Positions 18,180 to 27,208 of a stretch of DNA of 64,000 nucleotides are shown here, piece after piece. The notes below the pieces were generated by a model that searched no databases, was not told the DNA's origin, and saw only the letters and a list, made by a program, of their open reading frames with translations. Each line of letters opens with the position of its first letter. The stretch's first letter is position 1. The DNA comes from Salinicoccus roseus (GTDB lineage: Bacteria; Bacillota; Bacilli; Staphylococcales; Salinicoccaceae): the NCBI RefSeq assembly GCF_003814515.1, contig NZ_RKQJ01000003.1, forward strand, positions 186,001 through 250,000, in the 5' to 3' direction. The position numbers were made by a program, and so were the translations under genes.

Positions 18180-19526
18180 TTGAGTGATTATGATGTATTG
18201 ATTATCGGTTCAGGTCCAGGCGGATATGTCGCAGCTGAAGAAGCGGCACTCCTCGGCAACAGCGTGGCAGTGGTAGAAAAGAAAGATATAGGAGGAGTAT
18301 GTTTAAATACCGGGTGCATCCCCTCAAAAACTTATCTGGAGCATGCCCACTGGCTGAATACAATCGGAAGGGCTAACAGTAAGGGTATTGAAGTCGAAAT
18401 AAAGAATATCGACTTTCCCTCACTGGTCGATAGGAAAGATGGTGTGGTCGCCACTCTGCAAAAAGGCATAATGTCAACCTTTAAAGCCAACAACATCGAT
18501 TATATCCAGGGAGAGGCCATTCATAAGAAAGGCAGGACTTTCGAAGTGGACGACAGGAGCATCACTGGGAAAAAGGTACTGCTTGCAACTGGCGGATACC
18601 CCTTCATCGCTGACATACCCGGACTGGAAGAGGTGGATTACTTAACGACAGATACCATTTTCGATATGACTGAGCTGCCTGAAAAACTCGTAACCATCGG
18701 CGGCGGCATCATCGCCGTTGAACTTGCTTTTGCAATGAAAGCATACGGTATCGATGTTAGTCTTCTTGAAGTGGCGGAAGATATCCTCCTCACCATCGAT
18801 GAAGATGCCCGTCAAACCGTCAAGAAAAGGCTAGAAAATCTCGGGGTGGAGGTAAGGACGAAAGTTTCAATCAAAGAGGTGAAAGCTTCGCGTGTGAACC
18901 TCTCGGACGGAAACAGCTTTGAGTTTGACCAACTCCTGGTTGCTATCGGCAGAAGGCAAAATCTGACTCTCCCGAAAGCGATGGGTCTGGATCTCGATAA
19001 TTCCGGCCGCTTCGTCGCAGTCGATGAGTATTATGAGACAAGTGCCCCCGGCGTCTATGCAATCGGAGATTTGATCGGCGGTCATACGCTTGCCCATGCT
19101 GCCAGCGCAGAAGGAATCAAGGCAGTTAGGGCGATGGCCAATAAAAAAGAGACCCCTGTCAGTCCTCTGAGCATTCCACGTTCATTGTACACCGATCCTG
19201 AAGTTGCAGAGTTCGGTTTGAGCGAATCAGAGGCGACCACGTCAGGATATGATGTGATTACGGAAAAGTTGCCATTCTCATTCAATGGACGGGCCATCTC
19301 AGTAGGAGAAACCGATGGCTTTGTCAAAATTGTTTCAGAAAGCCGGTACCGCCGGATACTTGGGGCGGTCGTGGTCGGCCCCCATGCTACTGACCTCATT
19401 CACCAATTACTCACAGTTTATGAATCGGAAGGCACTATAGATGAAATAGCCGGCACAGTGTACGGTCATCCGACATTATCTGAATTGATACAGGATGTAT
19501 CAAAAAATATCATTAAATATCATTAA
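18180..19526 (+). CDS. acoL: Dihydrolipoamide dehydrogenase (E3) of acetoin dehydrogenase
   Basis: FAD enzyme that reoxidises the lipoyl groups of the complex and reduces NAD+. 448 residues, with FAD site GSGPGGYVAAE, redox disulfide GVCLNTGCIPSK, NAD-binding GGGIIAVE and the C-terminal HPTLSE with the catalytic His. Starts at TTG after AAAGGAGGCAAAGTA. First gene of the operon, twelve bases before acoA; E3 is last in the Bacillus acoABCL order as I recall, so its leading position here is a difference. Confidence 0.9.
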   Translation: MSDYDVLIIGSGPGGYVAAEEAALLGNSVAVVEKKDIGGVCLNTGCIPSKTYLEHAHWLNTIGRANSKGIEVEIKNIDFPSLVDRKDGVVATLQKGIMSTFKANNIDYIQGEAIHKKGRTFEVDDRSITGKKVLLATGGYPFIADIPGLEEVDYLTTDTIFDMTELPEKLVTIGGGIIAVELAFAMKAYGIDVSLLEVAEDILLTIDEDARQTVKKRLENLGVEVRTKVSIKEVKASRVNLSDGNSFEFDQLLVAIGRRQNLTLPKAMGLDLDNSGRFVAVDEYYETSAPGVYAIGDLIGGHTLAHAASAEGIKAVRAMANKKETPVSPLSIPRSLYTDPEVAEFGLSESEATTSGYDVITEKLPFSFNGRAISVGETDGFVKIVSESRYRRILGAVVVGPHATDLIHQLLTVYESEGTIDEIAGTVYGHPTLSELIQDVSKNIIKYH

Positions 19527-19538
19527 GGAGGAATCAAC

Positions 19539-20609
19539 ATGGCTGAAAATTTACAAGGTATGCCAAAGTCGATGTTTCAAAGCAAATCCGATGAGAAAAG
19601 CCACGTAGATCTGGAAATAAGGACTTCTGTAGGTACTGCCGCTAAAGAACTATCCGCCGAGAAAGCCAAAGATATGTATAAAACAATGGAAGATATCCGT
19701 AATTTTGAAGAAAACGCACGCCGCTTATTCAACCAAGGTGAAATTCCCGGCTTCGTACACTTATATGCCGGAGAAGAAGCGATTGCTTCAGGGGTATGTG
19801 CCAACTTGACTGATGAGGACTATATCACGAGCACCCACCGCGGACATGGGCACTGTGTGGCAAAAGGCGGTGACTTGAATGGGATGATGGCCGAGATTTT
19901 CGGTAAGGAGACCGGTCTTGGTAAAGGTAAAGGCGGATCCATGCATATCGCCGACGTCGACAAAGGTATACTCGGTGCGAACGGCATGGTCGGCGGCGGA
20001 TTCGGGATTGCCATGGGTGCTGCGATGCGGAACAAATACAAAGGCACAGATGCGGTCGCAGTATGCTTCTTCGGTGATGGTGCTGCCAATGAGGGGGTCT
20101 TCCACGAAGTCATGAATATGGCATCCATCTGGAAACTGCCGCTCATCTTCGTCAATGAAAACAACCTCTTTGCTGAATCAACCCCGCACTGGTATGCCTC
20201 AGCTACGGATACAATTGCCGAAAGAGCCTCAGCATATAACATGCCGGGCATGCGGGTGAACGGTAAGGATATCGTTGCTGTCATGGATGCTTCACAGGAA
20301 GCCATCGTCCGTGCACGCAGTGGCGAAGGTCCTACTCTAATCGAATGTGTCACTTATAGGAGATACGGACATTTTGAAGGTGATGAACAAGCTTATAAAG
20401 CTAAAGAAGGCGATGAAAAAGAATGGGCGGATATCGATCCGATTGATGTCTTCAGAAATTATGTCATAGAGAATGAATTGATGACTGAGGAAGAACTAGA
20501 TGAAGTACGTGAACAGTCGCAAAACGACTTGAAAGAAGCGGTCAAGTTTGCACAGGATAGCCCGGAGCCATCCCCCGAGTCATTATATACTGATGTCTTT
20601 GCCGACTAA
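19539..20609 (+). CDS. acoA: Acetoin dehydrogenase E1 alpha subunit (TPP-dependent)
   Basis: 356 residues. The thiamine diphosphate motif GDGAANEGVFHE...NENN is complete, and HRGHGHCVAKG and the phosphorylation-loop region YRRYGHFEGDE match acetoin/pyruvate E1 alpha. With E1 beta it cleaves acetoin to acetaldehyde and an acetyl group passed to E2. About 35 residues longer at the N-terminus than typical AcoA (start after AAGGAGGAATCAAC). The acetoin assignment over pyruvate or branched-chain dehydrogenase rests on the overall protein match and the E3-E1a-E1b-E2 single unit; fairly sure. Confidence 0.85.
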   Translation: MAENLQGMPKSMFQSKSDEKSHVDLEIRTSVGTAAKELSAEKAKDMYKTMEDIRNFEENARRLFNQGEIPGFVHLYAGEEAIASGVCANLTDEDYITSTHRGHGHCVAKGGDLNGMMAEIFGKETGLGKGKGGSMHIADVDKGILGANGMVGGGFGIAMGAAMRNKYKGTDAVAVCFFGDGAANEGVFHEVMNMASIWKLPLIFVNENNLFAESTPHWYASATDTIAERASAYNMPGMRVNGKDIVAVMDASQEAIVRARSGEGPTLIECVTYRRYGHFEGDEQAYKAKEGDEKEWADIDPIDVFRNYVIENELMTEEELDEVREQSQNDLKEAVKFAQDSPEPSPESLYTDVFAD

Positions 20610-20638
20610 CCATTACAACCATAAAAAGGAGCGATAAT

Positions 20639-21670
20639 ATGGCAAGTGAAAAATTATTCATGAATGCAATCAAAGAAGCTTTAGACATGGCTATGGAAAA
20701 TGATGAAGATGTCGTCTTACTGGGTGAGGATATCGCAGGGGGCGCGGATGTACAACATCTTGAAGAAGCTAACGAAGACGCTTGGGGCGGTACGATGGGT
20801 GTGACTAAAGGATTGATGCCGAAGTATGGCAGAGACCGTGTCATCGATACTCCGTTGTCCGAAATGGGTTATATGTCGGGTGCTGTTGGCATGGCCGCGA
20901 CCGGACTTCGACCTGTACCTGAACTGATGTTCAATGACTTCATTGGATTCGCCTTCGACTCGATTCTCGGCCAGGCATCAAAGATGCGGTACATGTTCGG
21001 CGGGAAGGCCAGTATACCTATGACGGTTCGGACGATGCACGGTGCCGGTGCGAGTGCCGCAGCACAGCACTCAGGCTCCTACTACGGAATCTTCGGTTCC
21101 ATACCAGGTGTCAAAGTTGTTGTACCTGCCACCCCTTATGATGCGAAAGGATTGCTACTCTCCTCCATCGAGGACAACAATGTAGTCATTTTTTCCGAAG
21201 ATAAAACCCTATATGGGACTAAAGGAGAAGTCCCGGATGACTACTACACGATTCCGATAGGAAAAGCGGATGTAAAACGTGAAGGCAGCGACCTCACCAT
21301 CGTCACCATCGGTAAAATGCTGTTCGTCGGTCTCGAAGTGGCGGAAACACTGGAGCAAGACAATGTGGATGTAGAGGTAATCGACCTCAGGACTGTCGCC
21401 CCATGGGATCAGGGGACCGTCATTGAATCAGTCAAGAAGACGAACCGTCTGATCATCATCGACGAAGCGAACCCGCATAACAACACCGCAACAGATATCG
21501 CATCGGTTGTTTCCGATAAAGCATTCGATTACTTAGACGGACCCATCAAATGTGTGACCGCGCCGGATGTGCCGGTACCATTCGCTGTCAATTTGGAGCA
21601 GCTTTATATTCCTGATGCTGAAAAAGTATTGAAAGAAGCTGATGAAATCATCAGCGATTTAAAATCGTAG
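20639..21670 (+). CDS. acoB: Acetoin dehydrogenase E1 beta subunit
   Basis: 343 residues, transketolase-like: LLGEDIAGG, DTPLSEMGYMSGAVGMAATG, MRYMFGGKASIPMTVRTMHG, and the C-terminal domain with IDLRTVAPWDQGTVIESVKKTNRL. Forms the alpha2-beta2 E1 with acoA. Ribosome site AAAAGGAGCG. Thirteen bases from acoC. Confidence 0.88.
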   Translation: MASEKLFMNAIKEALDMAMENDEDVVLLGEDIAGGADVQHLEEANEDAWGGTMGVTKGLMPKYGRDRVIDTPLSEMGYMSGAVGMAATGLRPVPELMFNDFIGFAFDSILGQASKMRYMFGGKASIPMTVRTMHGAGASAAAQHSGSYYGIFGSIPGVKVVVPATPYDAKGLLLSSIEDNNVVIFSEDKTLYGTKGEVPDDYYTIPIGKADVKREGSDLTIVTIGKMLFVGLEVAETLEQDNVDVEVIDLRTVAPWDQGTVIESVKKTNRLIIIDEANPHNNTATDIASVVSDKAFDYLDGPIKCVTAPDVPVPFAVNLEQLYIPDAEKVLKEADEIISDLKS

Positions 21671-21683
21671 GAGGTGATCATGA

Positions 21684-22931
21684 ATGGCCACAGAATTAGT
21701 AATGCCGAAACTCGGACTCACAATGACCGAAGGTACGATAGAAAATTTGATGGTGAAAGAAGGCGATGAAGTATCCGTCGGAGACATCGTTGCAGAAATC
21801 AGTTCCGAGAAATTGACCAGTGAAGTTGAAGCGAATGCGGATGGGACGATCATCAAACTGGTCGCAAAAGAAGGTGACACTGTTGCCTGCAAGGCACCTA
21901 TGGCATATATTGGTGAACCCGGGGAAGATGTCGGTGGTGACAGTACCCCCGCCTCTGAAGAAAGTGCTGAAACCCTCCCGGCCAGTGCCCAAAAGAAAGA
22001 TGATCCACTGCCGACCGGCAAACCGGCCTCACAGGTCACCAACACTAAAGCAGAGCCCGGCGGTGACAGAATCTTCATTACCCCGCTTGCCAGGAAAATG
22101 GCTGATGAGCGTGGCATTGATATACAGGAAGTCAATGGAACCGGTGGAAATGGTAGGATTACAAAACTTGATATTGAACGATTCAAATCAGAAGAGAAAT
22201 CGGCAGCCAAAACTGAAGCACCGCAGGCATTGGACACCGAATACGGTGCTGGACTCCAAGGTATGCGGAAGACTATCGCAGAACGCATGATGCGCAGCGC
22301 CCAATCCACTGCAAGTGTGACAAACCAACGCAAAGTAGACATCACCAAATTAATCGCATTCAGAAGCGAGATGAAAGAACGTACAAATGGCACAGTCGAC
22401 AAAAGTGCCTTCAGCATTAATACCCTGCTTACACGCGCAGTGGTTCTGGCATTGAAGGAAATGCCAGAAATCAATGCATGGTATTACAACAGTGAACACA
22501 TCATCAATGAAGAAGTCCATATCGGTATGGCTACAGATATCGGTGACGGACTCGTTGTCCCGGTGATCAGGAATGCAGATTATATGACAGTGTCGAAACT
22601 TGGTGAATCGATTAAAGAAGTTGCGACAAAAGCACGTCAGGGTACACTGGAAGGTGATTTATATTCAGGATCCACCTTCTCTATAACCAACCTTGGTGGA
22701 TCAGGAATCGAATACTTCACCCCGATCATCAATACACCTGAAGTCGCTATACTCGGTGTCGGTGCGATGCAAAGTGAACTGGCATTTGATGAAGATAAAA
22801 ATGTAGTAGAAAAACAGATGCTTCCACTAAGCATGACTTATGACCACCAACTGATCGACGGCGCACCAGCTGCAGAATTCATGCAACTTGTAGCAGATTA
22901 TCTAGAACAGCCCTACCGTTTAATACTTTAA
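21684..22931 (+). CDS. acoC: Acetoin dehydrogenase E2 (dihydrolipoyl acetyltransferase)
   Basis: 415 residues forming the core of the complex. One lipoyl domain with the modified lysine in SSEKLTSEVE (K43), a Pro/Ala-rich linker, a peripheral-subunit-binding domain (ITPLARKMADERGID...GRITKLDIE, about 133-170) and the catalytic domain ending in HQLIDGAPAAEF (His/Asp catalytic motif). Start 21684 chosen because the ATG five bases earlier is out of frame; AGGAGGTGATC lies upstream. Last gene before a strong terminator. Confidence 0.9.
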   Translation: MATELVMPKLGLTMTEGTIENLMVKEGDEVSVGDIVAEISSEKLTSEVEANADGTIIKLVAKEGDTVACKAPMAYIGEPGEDVGGDSTPASEESAETLPASAQKKDDPLPTGKPASQVTNTKAEPGGDRIFITPLARKMADERGIDIQEVNGTGGNGRITKLDIERFKSEEKSAAKTEAPQALDTEYGAGLQGMRKTIAERMMRSAQSTASVTNQRKVDITKLIAFRSEMKERTNGTVDKSAFSINTLLTRAVVLALKEMPEINAWYYNSEHIINEEVHIGMATDIGDGLVVPVIRNADYMTVSKLGESIKEVATKARQGTLEGDLYSGSTFSITNLGGSGIEYFTPIINTPEVAILGVGAMQSELAFDEDKNVVEKQMLPLSMTYDHQLIDGAPAAEFMQLVADYLEQPYRLIL

Positions 22932-22939
22932 ATGAAATG

Positions 22940-22969
22940 AGCGCAGGATCCCTATGGTCCTGCGCTTTT
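22940..22969 (+). terminator. Terminator of the acetoin dehydrogenase operon
   Basis: AGCGCAGGA / TCCTGCGCT stem with TTTT tail, eight bases after acoC. Confidence 0.85.
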
Positions 22970-23018
22970 AAGATACCATTTTAATATGTTGTTATATATT
23001 AATAAGGGAGAGTATTCA

Positions 23019-23774
23019 ATGACTACAGTGACATATGTGACGAGGAAATTCAAACAACCGTACGGTGGCTTTCTAAAAGTCAGTGAATTTGAAATGGCAC
23101 AATTTGGTGACGACATTGTATTGAATGATGGGGAGACTCTGCACCCGAGTATCATTGGTATGGCAACTCAATACTTGAGTGAGTTCATGCTAGGTGAAAA
23201 GAAAGAAGAGGTTTTCAAGGTTTCCCTGCAAGGAGCCTACAATGTAGGTTTGCATAACCCTTCTATTTTATACCTGGAAAATATTCAAGGATTGGATGAT
23301 AACTCCATCATCAATGCGTGCCGGTTGAGCGGTTATGATGTCATCTATAGGATGGGCAGGGATTTTTACAGGCCGGTCGAGGATTTTATGATTGATCAAA
23401 ATACGATTGAAAATATCAAGACGATGGTCAATCGCTCAGTTAAGTTTTTTAATGACAATGGACCTGTCATCGACTCAGGCATGACTTTTGAAGGTGCGTA
23501 CACACATAAAATACGTAATGGTGATGGGGATATATTAACTGCAGATGGATTATGGGATATGAAAGTCAGCAAAAATAAGATCACCAACAAGCATACCCTG
23601 CAGGTGCTGGTCTATTATTTGATGGGATTGAGGTCATCCAACAGGGAAAGGTTTAAGCAGGTCGAGAGGATTGGATTTTTTAACCCCCGCTTGAATGTTT
23701 CATATTTCAAATATATTAAAAGTATCCCATCAGAGATTATACAGACAGTCGAAAGAGAAGTGATTGGATACTAA
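23019..23774 (+). CDS. Hypothetical protein, possible PD-(D/E)XK nuclease fold
   Basis: About 251 residues, starting after AAGGGAG. Not recognised by name. Residues about 165-205 read ILTADGLWDMKVSK then HTLQVLVYYLMG: an acidic residue, D-x-K, and a QxxxYY helix in the order seen in Cas4/RecB-like PD-(D/E)XK nucleases. That is inference from motif order only. No signal peptide or membrane segment. Stands alone between the acetoin terminator and a 400-base gap. Confidence 0.6.
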   Translation: MTTVTYVTRKFKQPYGGFLKVSEFEMAQFGDDIVLNDGETLHPSIIGMATQYLSEFMLGEKKEEVFKVSLQGAYNVGLHNPSILYLENIQGLDDNSIINACRLSGYDVIYRMGRDFYRPVEDFMIDQNTIENIKTMVNRSVKFFNDNGPVIDSGMTFEGAYTHKIRNGDGDILTADGLWDMKVSKNKITNKHTLQVLVYYLMGLRSSNRERFKQVERIGFFNPRLNVSYFKYIKSIPSEIIQTVEREVIGY

Positions 23775-23873
23775 AAATCTGTTATGCTTCAATCTTTATA
23801 GGTTCTTCCTTTAAAGAGGAGATTACCCCACCTTTGAGATTAAACCTATTCAAATATCGTATTTTTCAGATTA

Positions 23874-24035
23874 TTAATTGATTATAAAAGAATTTGTACC
23901 ATAGTTTTCTGCCAATGCTCCACAAACACCATAGATTACCCTATATGTTGAGTAGGTTTTAATTTCCTTCTCATTAAATCCTTCTAATAGATTGGGTTGG
24001 AAGACATAGAATGATTTATTTTCTCGCAAACCTCT
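23874..24035 (-). pseudogene. Possible gene remnant
   Basis: An open minus-strand frame of 53 codons without a plausible start, reading RGLRENKSFYVFQPNLLEGF then STYRVIYGVCGALAENYG and ending at 23874. It looks coding, unlike the rest of the gap 23775-24177, but I cannot name the family. Confidence 0.3.
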
Positions 24036-24072
24036 TTATACTGCTCTATCTTTATGTGAAGAACACTAATAA

Positions 24073-24104
24073 CCCCCCCCCCAATCCATTTAAATGGATT
24101 GGGG
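24073..24104. repeat. C10 tract fused to a 26-bp perfect palindrome
   Basis: Ten consecutive C (24073-24082) whose last four bases start CCCCAATCCATTTAAATGGATTGGGG (24079-24104), a perfect inverted repeat. It lies about 75 bases after the minus-strand gene ending at 24178 and may act as its terminator, though no T run follows. Confidence 0.6.
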
Positions 24105-24177
24105 AGTTGGTATGCCATGCCATAATGTTTGATTGCCTATATTACTTTCATCCTGCTCGGTAACGAATCTTAACCTT

Positions 24178-24939
24178 TTAAAACCAATACTCTTCGCCGG
24201 CGTCCGGCACGAGCAGGTTATCGCTCATTCCTTTTTCTTCTGCATAGTCCTTCAGCTCCTGTCTGGATAGCCCCCAATGGTTCACTGCTTCCATGTGAAC
24301 GGAGATGATCCTGGCATCGGGTGCAGTCTGGTGGACTTTGAGTACATCCTCCGCGTCCATGACAAGGGAACCGCCCTCGAGGAACTGGTTGTCTCCGGCG
24401 TTCACTACGATGACTTCGGGTTTGTGGGTGTTTAGTGTCTTCTCCACTTCTTCGTACCATACGGTATCCCCGGCTACATATAGCGTCTTCTCCTCTTGAT
24501 GCTTGAAGACGACACCGCATACGGATCCGGCAATCTCCAATATCTCTCCCCTGCCATGCTCGCCTTTTGTCTTGATCAGTTGGATGCCCTCAAACACTGT
24601 ATCTTCCGCGAGTACTTCTATATTCGTAAAACCGGCATTCCCGACCTCTTCCTTATCCGCTTCATTCTGGGTGAAAAGCTTGATGTCCTTCGGCAATGCA
24701 TCCTTTGCAGCGTCATCCCAGTGGTCGAGATGTGTATGGGTGACGATGACGGCACCCACACCGCTGATTACTTCTTCTATGGATGTCGGCAGGCTGACGA
24801 GCGGATTGTTCTGATCCTGCCGCGCAGAGTTCGGGAATGGCGGCAGTGTCCCCTTCTCCGCCAGAAACGGATCGACCAGGAACCTCTTCCCTGCATAGTC
24901 CATAACGAGTGTGGCATTACGTATATGTTGAATGTTCAT
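24178..24939 (-). CDS. Metallo-beta-lactamase-fold hydrolase (UlaG/YtkL-like)
   Basis: 253 residues. Begins MNIQHIRNATLVMDYAGKRFLVDPF, typical of the L-ascorbate-6-phosphate lactonase/UPF0173-like branch. Zinc motif THTHLDHWD (HxHxDH), further ligands in GEHGRG, AGDTVWY and SVHMEAVNHW. Substrate unknown. Ribosome site AAAGGAGTTGCTGTT. Divergent from an Lrp-type regulator, with an operator-like dyad between, so it may be that regulator's target. Confidence 0.85.
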   Translation of the reverse strand: MNIQHIRNATLVMDYAGKRFLVDPFLAEKGTLPPFPNSARQDQNNPLVSLPTSIEEVISGVGAVIVTHTHLDHWDDAAKDALPKDIKLFTQNEADKEEVGNAGFTNIEVLAEDTVFEGIQLIKTKGEHGRGEILEIAGSVCGVVFKHQEEKTLYVAGDTVWYEEVEKTLNTHKPEVIVVNAGDNQFLEGGSLVMDAEDVLKVHQTAPDARIISVHMEAVNHWGLSRQELKDYAEEKGMSDNLLVPDAGEEYWF

Positions 24940-24970
24940 AACAGCAACTCCTTTAGTTTGATTTACCTCC

Positions 24971-24989
24971 AGTGTATACTGATACCACT
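24971..24989. promoter_or_regulatory. TGGTAT-type dyad between the hydrolase and Lrp genes
   Basis: Minus strand AGTGGTATCAGTATACACT; half-sites resemble TGGTAT/ATACCA found at 25541, 37717 and 43902. Located 32-50 bases before the hydrolase start. Confidence 0.35.
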
Positions 24990-25057
24990 TCTGAAATAAA
25001 TGGACTCATGAAAGTTTTTATGTCATTTCACTTTAAAAATGAAAGGAGCAGACGCCT

Positions 25058-25465
25058 ATGCTTGACGATACAGATTCGCTCATTCTGGATGTCCTTCGGA
25101 CAAATAGCCGCATCACGATGAAGGAACTTGGTGAAAAGGTGCATTTGAGCGGTCCTGCGGCTTCGGCCCGGGTGGAGAAGCTGGAAGATGCGGGAGTCAT
25201 CGAAGGGTTCACCATCAAAGTGAACCCGGAAAAGATGGGCTACCCGGTTCATGCCTTCATCACCATATTCACAAGCAGCTCTTATCACACGCCCTATCTG
25301 AACCTGGTGGCGGCCAACGAACAGTACATCGTCCGAAACCATAAGATCAGTGGGGATGGGTGCTATCTCCTCGAATGCCGCTTCCCTTCAAACAGAGTAC
25401 TGGATGAATTCCTCATCCAACTGGAATCCCATGTGAACTACAAGCTCTCCATCGCCATCAATTGA
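25058..25465 (+). CDS. Lrp/AsnC-family transcriptional regulator
   Basis: 135 residues: N-terminal helix-turn-helix (ITMKELGEKVHLSGPAASARVEKLEDAGVI) and a RAM ligand-binding domain (INPEKMGY-like NPEKMGYPVHAFI...GDGCYLLE). These regulators bind amino acids or related effectors. Ribosome site GAAAGGAGCAGACGC. Divergent from the metallo-hydrolase and just upstream of the carotenoid operon; regulation of either is inference. Confidence 0.88.
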   Translation: MLDDTDSLILDVLRTNSRITMKELGEKVHLSGPAASARVEKLEDAGVIEGFTIKVNPEKMGYPVHAFITIFTSSSYHTPYLNLVAANEQYIVRNHKISGDGCYLLECRFPSNRVLDEFLIQLESHVNYKLSIAIN

Positions 25466-25540
25466 CGGAAGTACAGAGATGCCTTTTCTTCCACAATGCG
25501 CCCATGGCGCATACCTCTAAATATTAATGCCTGTATTTAT

Positions 25541-25558
25541 TTGGTATGATACCAGTAT
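25541..25558 (+). promoter_or_regulatory. Palindromic operator-like element upstream of the crt operon
   Basis: Contains TGGTAT-G-ATACCA, a perfect 13-bp dyad, followed by GTATCAC. Lies 75 bases before crtP. Related elements at 37717 and 43902 share TATTTGGTATG and CAGTATAAC. Confidence 0.5.
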
Positions 25559-25633
25559 CACTAAATTTCCAAATTTTTAAAGTCCATATATAAATAAGCA
25601 GCAGTTATTTTCTATTTTAAGGAGATGTCTTGA

Positions 25634-27124
25634 ATGCCACAAAAAAGCGTATTGATCATCGGAGGCGGGCTCGGAGGGTTATCAGCCGCCATTTCCCTGG
25701 CACAAAAGGGGTATGATGTATCGTTATATGAGAAGAATGCACACCTGGGCGGGAAATTGAACCGCCTGGAGCAGGATGGCTTCGGCTTTGACCTCGGCCC
25801 TTCCATTTTGACGATGCCGAAAGTATTTGAAAAACTCTTTACCGCAAGCGGAAAGAAGATGGCGGATTATGTGCCGACGGTCAAACTGAATCATCAGTGG
25901 CGCTCCTTCTTCCCGGATGGCAATGTCATCGATCTGTATGAAGATATGAATGACATGCTGGAAAAGAATCCGTCATTGGATAAAAAGGACATCAAGCAGT
26001 ATGAAAAACTGCTCGCCTACTCCAAGAAGCTGTATGATACGACCGAGCAGAGCTACTTCAAAGGGGTCGATGATAAGAAGGACATTTTGAAGTATCAAGG
26101 GGTATTCAGCACCTTGAAGGGCTTTGACCTGTTTTCGACGGTACGCCAGGCGATCGACAAGCGGATCAGCAATAAGCAGTTGAGCGACATGCTTTCCTAC
26201 TTCATCAAATATGTCGGCTCCTCCCCCTACGATGCACCGGCTGTATTGAACATGATGATATATATGCAGCATGATCAGGGCGTATGGTATGTACCGGGCG
26301 GGATGGACAACCTGGCCAAAGGGCTTGTACAACTTGCCGAGGAGACCGGCGTGACGATCCATACCGGACAGCATATTTCTGAACTCCGAAATTCAGAAGG
26401 CAGAATCACCGGTGCCGTATTGGATGACGGCACACAACTCGATGCAGACTATTACGTCTCCAATATGGAAGTCATTCCAACCTACGAACAGCTGATTGGC
26501 GGAAAAGAAGATTATGTCAGAAAAATCAAAAAGAAATTCGAGCCTGCGAGTTCCGGCCTGGTCATGCATCTGGGAGTCAAGAAGATCTACCCCCAGCTTG
26601 CCCACCACAACTTCTTCTTCGCAGAAGATATGAAGAAGCAGATGGATAAAATATTCCATAAGCATGAACTGCCGGATGATCCGGTCATCTATCTCGTGAA
26701 CGTCAACAAGACGGACCCGGACCAAGCACCGCCGGGACATGAGAACCTGAAGGTGCTCCCCCACATTCCATATATCCAGGACAAACCATTCACGGCTGAA
26801 GACTATGAGCGTTTTGCAGAACAGACGCTGATCAAGCTTGAACGCATGGGCCTCACGGATCTGCGTGAGAACATCGTGACAAGAGATGTGTGGACGCCGG
26901 AGGACATCCAGCGGGTGTACGGCTCCGACCGGGGCGCAATATACGGCACCCTGTCCGACCGCAAGAAGAATAAGGGGTTCAAGCATCCAAAGCAGAGCGA
27001 ACACTATGACAACCTCTACTTCGTCGGGGGCACAGTGAATCCCGGAGGCGGCATGCCGATGGTGACATTGAGCGGCCAACATGTCAGCGACCAGATTGTC
27101 CAGAGGGATTCGATTGATGAGTGA
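25634..27124 (+). CDS. crtP: Diaponeurosporene oxidase CrtP
   Basis: 496 residues, FAD-dependent carotenoid oxidase of the phytoene-desaturase family that converts the end group of 4,4'-diaponeurosporene toward the aldehyde/acid. FAD site IIGGGLGGLSAA; then NRLEQDGFGFDLGPSILTMP, WRSFFPDG, MLSYFIKYVGSSPYDAPAVL and C-terminal FVGGTVNPGGGMPMV, which follow staphylococcal CrtP rather than CrtN. Start after AAGGAGATG. First gene of a five-gene operon. Confidence 0.9.
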   Translation: MPQKSVLIIGGGLGGLSAAISLAQKGYDVSLYEKNAHLGGKLNRLEQDGFGFDLGPSILTMPKVFEKLFTASGKKMADYVPTVKLNHQWRSFFPDGNVIDLYEDMNDMLEKNPSLDKKDIKQYEKLLAYSKKLYDTTEQSYFKGVDDKKDILKYQGVFSTLKGFDLFSTVRQAIDKRISNKQLSDMLSYFIKYVGSSPYDAPAVLNMMIYMQHDQGVWYVPGGMDNLAKGLVQLAEETGVTIHTGQHISELRNSEGRITGAVLDDGTQLDADYYVSNMEVIPTYEQLIGGKEDYVRKIKKKFEPASSGLVMHLGVKKIYPQLAHHNFFFAEDMKKQMDKIFHKHELPDDPVIYLVNVNKTDPDQAPPGHENLKVLPHIPYIQDKPFTAEDYERFAEQTLIKLERMGLTDLRENIVTRDVWTPEDIQRVYGSDRGAIYGTLSDRKKNKGFKHPKQSEHYDNLYFVGGTVNPGGGMPMVTLSGQHVSDQIVQRDSIDE

Positions 27125-27208
27125 TTTCTCCTTCTGAAGCTTGTGCGTGATTAAGGACACTGCCGCAAATGACGCCTGCGAAAATGAAGATGCTTAGGAG
27201 GTTCGGCC

